A stretch of 64,000 bases of DNA from Palsa-892 sp035295845 (GTDB lineage Bacteria; Pseudomonadota; Alphaproteobacteria; Rhizobiales; Xanthobacteraceae): positions 1 to 64,000 of the forward strand of contig DATGIF010000034.1 in assembly GCA_035295845.1 (NCBI GenBank), in the 5' to 3' direction. The position numbers and the translations under genes were made by a program. The notes beneath the pieces were generated by a model. The model saw nothing but the letters and a program-made list of their open reading frames with translations. It did no database searches and was not told where the DNA came from. The first letter of the stretch is position 1, and every line of letters begins with the position of its first letter. Positions 58,646 through 64,000 of this stretch are shown one piece after another.

Positions 58646-59175
58646 CCGGAGTTGCGAAGCCGGACGCTTATGGCGCGCTGATCGAGCCCGCCACGCTGAA
58701 GATCGAGCGTCTCTTGCCGGGCCCGATCGAGCGCGTCTGGGCCTATCTCACCGAAAGCGAATTGCGCCGCCAATGGTTCGCGGCGGGCCACATGGAGATG
58801 AAAGCCGGGGCGCCTTTCGAACTCGTCTGGCGCAACGACGAGCTCACCAATCCGCCCGGCCAACGTCCGGCCGGATTCTCCGGCGAACATCGAATGCAGA
58901 GCCGGATCATCGAGGCCGACCCGCCGCGCAAATTGGCGTTCACGTTCGGAAACAGCGGCGAGGTCTCCTTCGAGTTGGAGCCGAAGGGCAGCAATGTGCT
59001 GTTCACCGTGATCCATCGCCGCCTGCCGGACCGCGGGACCATCATGAAGGTCGGACCCGGCTGGCACATGCATCTCGACGTGCTGGTCGCCCGCATGACC
59101 GGCAAGGAAGCGGAGCCGTTCTGGGACGGCATAAGCCGCCTGCAGAAGGAATACGAGAAGCGGCTTCCGGCCTGA
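58642..59175 (+). CDS. SRPBCC (AHSA1-type) protein
   Basis: ATGA overlap with the ArsR stop fixes the start at 58642. The 177-residue protein runs IERLLPGPIERVWAYLTESE, MEMKAGAPFELVWRNDEL, RIIEADPPRKLAFTFGNSGE and HMHLDVLVARMTG, the AHSA1 fold with a hydrophobic pocket. The context is the same as for the gene at 56872: regulator and ligand-binding partner on one message. The two pairs are not close in sequence and are probably separate acquisitions. Confidence 0.9.
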   Translation: MTGVAKPDAYGALIEPATLKIERLLPGPIERVWAYLTESELRRQWFAAGHMEMKAGAPFELVWRNDELTNPPGQRPAGFSGEHRMQSRIIEADPPRKLAFTFGNSGEVSFELEPKGSNVLFTVIHRRLPDRGTIMKVGPGWHMHLDVLVARMTGKEAEPFWDGISRLQKEYEKRLPA

Positions 59176-59266
59176 CGAACTCACACCGTTAGCGCGTGTT
59201 GTCGCGGGCCACGCAAGAACAAGCAGGAACAAGATGGGGCATGTGACAAGAAAAAAGGAGAGAGAC

Positions 59267-60049
59267 ATGGAGCACCGCAAAGGATTTCCCGGAATGAAAA
59301 CACCGCCGGTCGTTTCGCGGCAGGAGTGGGAGGCTGCGTGGCAACAGCTTCTCGCGAGGGAGAAGGCCCTGACCCGCGCCCGTGATGCGATGGCCGCGGA
59401 GCGGCGGCGGATGCCGTGGATGGCCGTCGAGAAGAAGTACGAGTTCGATGGCCCCAAGGGTAAGGCGAGCTTGCTTGATCTATTCGAAGGCCGCCGGCAG
59501 CTGATCGTGTATCGCGCTTTCTTCGAGCCTGGCGTATTTGGTTGGCCCGAGCATGCTTGCCGCGGTTGCTCTTTGGGTGCCGACCAGGTCTCGCATCTCG
59601 CGCATCTCAACGTTCGCGACACGACCCTCGCCTACGCTTCGCGCGCGCCGCAGGCGGACATCCAGCGCCTGAAGGCACGAATGGACTGGACGATGCCCTG
59701 GTACACGATCACGGACGACTTCGACAAAGACTTCGGCGTCGACGAGTGGCACGGCCATAACGTGTTCGTCCGCGACGGCGACAAGGTGTTCCGCACCTAC
59801 TTCATCAACAACCGCGGCGACGAGGCGATGGGGACGATCTGGAGTTATCTCGACATCACTCCTCTCGGCCGCCAGGAAGCGTGGGAGGACTCGCCGGAAG
59901 GTTACCCGCAGACGCCGCCGTACAAGTGGTGGAATTGGCACGACAACTACGGCGCCGAAGCCGCGCCCCACCCGAAGTGGGTCGAGGTCTCGGACGCCGG
60001 CGAGGCCGCGTTCCGCAAGGCAAGCGCTAAGGCAAGTACCAAGGCATGA
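59267..60049 (+). CDS. DUF899 thioredoxin-like protein
   Basis: AAAGGAGAGAGA just upstream fixes the ATG at 59267. The 260-residue protein has VSRQEWEAAWQQLLAREKAL, the fold core RRQLIVYRAFFEPG, HACRGCSLGADQVSHLAHLN with a C-x2-C pair, and PWYTITDDFDKDFGVDEWHG. This is the DUF899 family, thioredoxin-fold proteins of unknown substrate, frequent beside SRPBCC/ArsR genes. It is cytosolic. It may lie in the operon begun at 58280. Confidence 0.88.
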   Translation: MEHRKGFPGMKTPPVVSRQEWEAAWQQLLAREKALTRARDAMAAERRRMPWMAVEKKYEFDGPKGKASLLDLFEGRRQLIVYRAFFEPGVFGWPEHACRGCSLGADQVSHLAHLNVRDTTLAYASRAPQADIQRLKARMDWTMPWYTITDDFDKDFGVDEWHGHNVFVRDGDKVFRTYFINNRGDEAMGTIWSYLDITPLGRQEAWEDSPEGYPQTPPYKWWNWHDNYGAEAAPHPKWVEVSDAGEAAFRKASAKASTKA

Positions 60050-60107
60050 CCGAGACCCATCCCGCCCGCTCGACCGGTACCACGGACCCCAAGAAACGAG
60101 GACCAAT

Positions 60108-61331
60108 ATGCTCAACTGGATCAAGTCGAATTACCGCTGGGTGATCGTCGCGGCGGGCGGCCTTCTCGGCTGCGTCGCGATCGGCGGCATGTTTTCGCTG
60201 CCGGTTTTTCTCCAACCCATTACCAAGGACACCGGCTGGTCCGTTACCGGCGTGTCGAGCGCGATGACCATCGGATTTATCGCGATGGCGGTCGCCAGCA
60301 TGTTCTGGGGCAATCTGTCGGACCGCATCGGTCCCCGCGCCGTCGTGGTGACCGGATCGGTCGTCCTGGCTGCAAGTCTCGCTCTCGTCAGCCGCGCGAC
60401 GTCGCTCGTTGAGTTTCAGCTCATCTTCGGTCTGGCGCTCGGCGGCGGCACCGCCGCGATCTTCGCGCCGATGATGGCCTGCGTAACCGGCTGGTTCGAC
60501 ACCCACCGCAGCCTTGCTGTGTCGCTCGTGTCGGCCGGCATGGGAATGGCGCCGATGACCATGTCGCCCTTCGCGGCGTGGCTCGTCTCGATCTACGATT
60601 GGAGAACGTCCCTGCAAATCATCGCCCTTGTTGTTGCGGCCGTGATGATCCCGGTGTCGTTTCTGATCCGCCGCCCTCCGGCTCTCGAAGGTAAGGGCGC
60701 CGCCGTCCGCGCGGATGCGGAGGATCAATCCTCCATGTCCTTGGGGCAGGCGTTGAGATCGCCCCAATTCATTATTCTGGTGCTGACGAACTTTTTTTGC
60801 TGCGCCACGCACTCGGGCCCGATCATTCACACGGTGAGCTACGCCGTGACCTGCGGGATTCCGTTGATCGCCGCCGTCTCCATCTACAGCGTGGAAGGGC
60901 TCGCCGGCATGGGCGGCCGCGTGGCTTTCGGCATCCTCGGCGACCGGTTCGGGGCGAAGCGCGTTCTGGTCTGGGGGTTGCTGGCGCAAGCGTTCGGCGC
61001 CCTGGCCTATGCTTTCGTGCGCGACATTGCCGCCTTTTATGCGGTGGCGGCCGCCTTTGGCTTCATCTACGCCGGCGTCATGCCGCTCTATTCCGTCATC
61101 GCCCGCGAGAATTTCCCGTTGCGGATGATGGGAACCGTCATCGGCGGCACGGCAATGGCCGGAAGTCTCGGCATGGCAACGGGGCCGCTCGCCGGAGGGC
61201 TGATCTACGACACCTTCGCGAGCTACAGCTGGCTCTATATCGGAGCTTGGGGAATGGGAATTGGCGCCTTCTTGATCGCCTCGACCTTCAAGCCCTTCCC
61301 CAAAGACCAATCGGCGCCGGCGATGGCCTGA
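60108..61331 (+). CDS. MFS transporter (12 helices)
   Basis: The 407-residue protein has twelve hydrophobic segments, with GNLSDRIGPRAVVV in loop 2-3 and GILGDRFGAKRVLVWGLL in loop 8-9. FSLPVFLQPITKDTGWS near helix 1 is typical of the monocarboxylate/oxalate-type MFS group. It should move a small organic acid across the inner membrane. GAGGACC precedes the ATG. It follows the DUF899 gene by 58 bases. Confidence 0.9.
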   Translation: MLNWIKSNYRWVIVAAGGLLGCVAIGGMFSLPVFLQPITKDTGWSVTGVSSAMTIGFIAMAVASMFWGNLSDRIGPRAVVVTGSVVLAASLALVSRATSLVEFQLIFGLALGGGTAAIFAPMMACVTGWFDTHRSLAVSLVSAGMGMAPMTMSPFAAWLVSIYDWRTSLQIIALVVAAVMIPVSFLIRRPPALEGKGAAVRADAEDQSSMSLGQALRSPQFIILVLTNFFCCATHSGPIIHTVSYAVTCGIPLIAAVSIYSVEGLAGMGGRVAFGILGDRFGAKRVLVWGLLAQAFGALAYAFVRDIAAFYAVAAAFGFIYAGVMPLYSVIARENFPLRMMGTVIGGTAMAGSLGMATGPLAGGLIYDTFASYSWLYIGAWGMGIGAFLIASTFKPFPKDQSAPAMA

Positions 61332-61461
61332 CGATCTTTGATCGAGCCGCTTTTCGTTGATCCGGGAGGGCACCGTCGGGCGGGGGTGAGATTCTCCCGC
61401 TTGGTGCTACACTCCTGCCGTCGATCATTTACCCAAAACAAAATAATCACGGGAGAAAGCC

Positions 61462-61677
61462 ATGGCCGAGAGCGTTTACAAAGTCATCGAAATCGTCGGC
61501 ACCAGCACCGAATCTTGGGAGAAGGCCGCAAAGGCGGCGGTCGAGCGGGCCGCCAAATCCCTGAAGGACCTGCGCATCGCCGAGGTGCGGCAGCTCGACA
61601 TCCAGATCAAGAACGGAAAGGTGGAATTCTACCGCGCACGGCTGAAGGTCTCGTTCAAGTACCGCGACAAGGATTAG
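61462..61677 (+). CDS. Dodecin
   Basis: The 71-residue protein, MAESVYKVIEIVGTSTESWE onwards, matches dodecins throughout: VYKVIEIVGTS, the helix WEKAAKAAVERAAKSLKDLR and VEFYRARLKVSFKY. Dodecins form dodecameric flavin-binding shells that store and protect riboflavin or FMN. Bacterial forms use a Trp stacked on the flavin; here Trp lies in TESWEKAA. GGGAGAAAG precedes the ATG. Confidence 0.95.
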   Translation: MAESVYKVIEIVGTSTESWEKAAKAAVERAAKSLKDLRIAEVRQLDIQIKNGKVEFYRARLKVSFKYRDKD

Positions 61678-61727
61678 GCGGCGCGCCTGAATTTGAGTAG
61701 CTTGCGCCGCGAAAAACCGGGTTGCCC

Positions 61728-62294
61728 ATGAAGTTGATGCTCCTCGGCCTTCTCGTCTTTCTCGGCGCGCATATTTTTACGACCATGCGCGTTGCCCGCG
61801 CCGGCGTCGTCGCGCGGATCGGCGAGGGACCGTACAAGGGTCTCTACTCGCTCGTATCGATCATCGGCGTTGTCATGATCGGCTACGGCTTCGCGGCCTG
61901 GCGGGCGGAAGGCTCGCCGCAGCTCTGGTATCCGCCGCTGTGGACCAAGCATCTCGCGATTCCATTGATGCTCTTCGCGAGCATCTGCGTCATCGCCGCC
62001 TATCCACCGACGCATATCCGCGTCTGGCTCAAGCACCCGATGCTCGTCGGCGTGAAGACCTGGGCGGTCGCGCATCTCATCGCCAACGGCGATCTCGCGG
62101 GCATTATCCTGTTCACCGCCGTGCTCGCCTGGGCGGTGTGGAGCCGTATCTCGATGAAATGGCGGCCCGCGCCGGTTTACCCTCAGCCGAAATGGGTCGC
62201 CGATGGAGTGGCCGTGGCCGTCGGCACCGTGCTATTCCTCCTCCTCGCCAAGCTCTTCCATCCCTATGTCGTCGGCCTCGAGGTGCTGCCCTAG
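61728..62294 (+). CDS. NnrU family membrane protein
   Basis: The 188-residue protein has about six hydrophobic helices, HIFTTMRVARAGVVARIGEG, YKGLYSLVSIIGVVMIGYGF, RVWLKHPMLVGVKTWAVAHL and ANGDLAGIILF. These blocks define the NnrU family, first seen near nitric-oxide metabolism genes, with homology to isoprenoid and methyl-transferring membrane proteins. The stop is directly followed by the panB ATG. The ATG at 61728 is chosen over a TTG two codons upstream. Confidence 0.92.
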   Translation: MKLMLLGLLVFLGAHIFTTMRVARAGVVARIGEGPYKGLYSLVSIIGVVMIGYGFAAWRAEGSPQLWYPPLWTKHLAIPLMLFASICVIAAYPPTHIRVWLKHPMLVGVKTWAVAHLIANGDLAGIILFTAVLAWAVWSRISMKWRPAPVYPQPKWVADGVAVAVGTVLFLLLAKLFHPYVVGLEVLP

Positions 62295-63116
62295 ATGAGC
62301 ATCGAACCCACCCGCCGCATCACCGCGCCGGAATTGCGCGCGCGCAAGGGCAAGGAGCCGATCGTCGCGCTCACCTCTTATCATGCGCACACCGCGCGCA
62401 TTCTCGACGCTTACGTCGATTTTCTCCTGGTTGGCGACTCGCTCGGCATGGTGATGCACGGCCTTGAGACCACCGTGCCCGTCACCCTTGAGATGATGAT
62501 CCTGCAGGGCCACGCGGTGATGCGCGGCTCCAAGCGCGCGCTCGTCGTCGTCGACATGCCCTTCGGCAGCTACGAGGCGAGCAAGGAAGACGCCTTCCGT
62601 TCGGCCGCGCGTGTCTTGAAGGAAACCGGCTGCGGCGCGATCAAAATGGAGGGCGGCGTGAAGATGGCCGAGACCGTGCGCTTTCTCGCCGAGCGCGGCG
62701 TGCCGGTGATGGGCCATGTCGGCCTCACACCGCAGGCGGTGAACGCGCTCGGCTCGTTCAAGGCGCTCGGCCGCGAGGAGAAGGACTGGGCGCCGTTCCT
62801 CGACGACGCCCGCGCGATCGCCGACGCCGGCGCCTTCGCGATCGTGGTCGAGGCGGTCGCCGAGCCCCTGGCGCGGCGGATTACCGCGGAAGTGCCGGTT
62901 CCGACCATCGGGATCGGCGCTTCGCCCGCCTGCGACGGGCAGATCCTGGTGCTCGAGGACATGCTCGGGCTTTCGCCGCGCGTGCCGAAATTCGTGAAGA
63001 AGTATGGTGAACTCGCTGGCGGCATCGAAGCGGCGGTGAAGGAATACGCCCGCGAGGTCAGAAGCCGTGAGTTTCCGGGGCTTGCGAACGTCTATCCGCT
63101 CAAGGCAAAAGCTTAA
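62295..63116 (+). CDS. panB: 3-methyl-2-oxobutanoate hydroxymethyltransferase
   Basis: The 273-residue enzyme has LTSYHAHTARILDAYVDFLL, VGDSLGMVMHG (Mg and substrate loop), DMPFGSYEASKEDA, KMEGGVKMAETV and PTIGIGASPACDGQILVLED, all standard PanB blocks. It makes ketopantoate from ketoisovalerate and methylene-tetrahydrofolate, the first step of pantothenate and CoA synthesis, in the cytosol. No panC is next to it. It starts at the base after the NnrU stop. Confidence 0.97.
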   Translation: MSIEPTRRITAPELRARKGKEPIVALTSYHAHTARILDAYVDFLLVGDSLGMVMHGLETTVPVTLEMMILQGHAVMRGSKRALVVVDMPFGSYEASKEDAFRSAARVLKETGCGAIKMEGGVKMAETVRFLAERGVPVMGHVGLTPQAVNALGSFKALGREEKDWAPFLDDARAIADAGAFAIVVEAVAEPLARRITAEVPVPTIGIGASPACDGQILVLEDMLGLSPRVPKFVKKYGELAGGIEAAVKEYAREVRSREFPGLANVYPLKAKA

Positions 63117-63209
63117 CGCCCACAACAATTTGGGCGGTTTGCCACGTTCCGTCCACATCTCTATCGTACGCCGCCTATCCACGAGGGCTGCGGGGCACGG
63201 CGGGATTTG

Positions 63210-63896
63210 ATGTCCGATTCCCAATTCATTCGCGAGATCGACGAGGAGCTTCGGCGCGACCGGCTGATGCAGCTGTGGGAGCGCTACGGCCACTATGCCG
63301 TGGGCGCCGCGGTTCTGCTCGTCGCCGCCACCGCCGGCTGGCGCGGATGGGAGTGGTACCAGCTGCGCGAGGGCAGCAAGTATGGCTCGCGCTTCGAGGC
63401 CGCGCTCGTGCTCGCCAAAGGCGGCAAGGACGCCGAGGCTGAGCAGGAATTCGCCGCGCTCGCGCAGGAAGGGACGTGGGGCTATCGCGTGCTTTCGCGC
63501 ATGCAGCTTGCGGCCGAAACCGGCGCGCGCGACGCTTCCGCCGGAGCCGCGGCCTACGACGCGATCGCCGCCGATAGCTCCATCGATATCGCCGTGCGCG
63601 ACGTGGCGCGGCTCCGCGCCGCCTATCTTCTCCTCGATACCGCGCAGGTCGCGGAAATCGCTTCGCGCGTCGAGCCGCTGAATACGCCCGCGTCGTGGTT
63701 CCGTTTTTCGGCGCGCGAGATTCTCGCGCTCGCCCGCTACAAGGCCGGCGAGCGGGAAGCCGCGCGTACGCTCTTCGCCCAGCTCGCGGTCGATCCCGAA
63801 ACGCCGCCCGCCCTTCGCAGCCGCGCCGAGGTGATGCTGACGCTTGCCGCCGGCGGCGCCGAAACGCCCGCGAAGCCGGGCTCTGCCACGCAGTGA
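63210..63896 (+). CDS. YfgM-like TPR protein (BamB partner gene)
   Basis: The 228-residue protein has a cytoplasmic head (FIREIDEELRRDRLMQLWER), one membrane helix (YAVGAAVLLVAATAGWRGWE) and a periplasmic TPR_21-type domain. That layout fits YfgM, the ancillary SecYEG translocon subunit that lies before bamB in many proteobacteria. The same order holds here. The last 20 residues are Pro/Ala-rich. The ATG at 63210 is preferred over the TTG at 63207. Confidence 0.85.
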   Translation: MSDSQFIREIDEELRRDRLMQLWERYGHYAVGAAVLLVAATAGWRGWEWYQLREGSKYGSRFEAALVLAKGGKDAEAEQEFAALAQEGTWGYRVLSRMQLAAETGARDASAGAAAYDAIAADSSIDIAVRDVARLRAAYLLLDTAQVAEIASRVEPLNTPASWFRFSAREILALARYKAGEREAARTLFAQLAVDPETPPALRSRAEVMLTLAAGGAETPAKPGSATQ

Positions 63897-63904
63897 GCCT
63901 CGAT

Positions 63905-64000
63905 ATGCGGTTTCCCCGATTATCGTCGCTCATCCACGCAGCGCTTATCGCCTTGCCGCTGGCCATGGCCGCCTGCTCCGATTTCGATTTGTTCGACGAG
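63905..64000 (+). CDS. bamB: Outer-membrane assembly lipoprotein BamB (5' end only)
   Basis: The 32 visible codons read MRFPRLSSLIHAALIALPLA, then MAACSDFDLFDE, a lipoprotein signal peptide with lipobox MAAC. It starts eight bases after the YfgM-like gene. In Hyphomicrobiales the gene here is normally the PQQ-repeat propeller lipoprotein BamB, which works with BamA to insert outer-membrane proteins, followed by der. The visible part cannot prove the propeller. Confidence 0.65.
   Translation, partial: MRFPRLSSLIHAALIALPLAMAACSDFDLFDE

Noticed and set aside
60027..61373. 448-codon minus-strand frame opposite the MFS transporter
   Set aside because: His/Arg/Gly-rich antisense shadow.
62232..63293. 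353-codon minus-strand frame opposite panB
   Set aside because: Antisense to a well-conserved enzyme.
1..64000. CRISPR array, insertion sequence, prophage or integrase
   Set aside because: No regularly spaced repeats, transposase, recombinase or phage structural protein was recognised on either strand.

Overview
The window looks like a chromosome segment of an alphaproteobacterium of the order Hyphomicrobiales (Rhizobiales), near the Bradyrhizobium/Xanthobacteraceae group. The evidence is the gene content (Ppx/GppA next to rlmE, guaB and guaA near an RsmB-type methyltransferase, panB followed by a YfgM-like TPR protein and the start of bamB, DUF1150, DUF1236, MAPEG and Omp25-like proteins), good AGGAGG-type ribosome sites and high GC. 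No transposase, integrase, phage gene or CRISPR array was seen. All family calls are from reading the translations; no search was run.

Layout. Positions 1-30.5 kb form an accessory region. It is visibly AT-richer than the rest, rich in small exported or single-membrane proteins of unknown function, and holds decayed genes and short dispersed repeats. It includes a two-gene membrane module, methyltransferases, an orphan Flp pilin, a cysteine-free DksA-like protein, a cytochrome P450 divergent from a large zinc-ribbon/cyclase/AAA/TPR regulator, and a glycosyltransferase. Its centre, 16.1-26.0 kb, is the most unusual part: two predicted transmembrane TIR proteins (TIR-TM-TPR and TIR-TM-WD40) with a secreted trypsin-like protease and at least four other exported proteins. 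From 26 to 30.5 kb follow small membrane and exported proteins, a DUF1150 protein and a Crp/Fnr regulator.

From 30.9 kb the sequence looks like core genome: a YkuD L,D-transpeptidase, tRNA-Gln(CTG), an outer-membrane beta-barrel, DUF1236, PPOX-family, YidB, tautomerase and SDR genes, then Ppx/GppA-rlmE, an EmrB-type exporter, an enoyl-CoA hydratase and guaB. Between guaB and guaA lies a cassette of 2OG-Fe(II) oxygenase, GSCFA and SGNH proteins, then MAPEG, RsmB-like, Aat-like and FemAB-like genes. After guaA is the remnant of an AraC-type regulator, a quinone-reductase-like gene, and two ArsR-SRPBCC pairs, each with palindromic operator-like sites at the start codon, around an alpha/beta hydrolase. 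DUF899, MFS, dodecin, NnrU, panB, a TPR protein and the 5' end of bamB close the window.

How the genes may work together: the 16-26 kb locus could be an envelope surveillance system in which periplasmic TPR or WD40 domains sense a ligand, perhaps one processed by the protease, and signal to cytoplasmic TIR domains. This is inference from topology and gene order.
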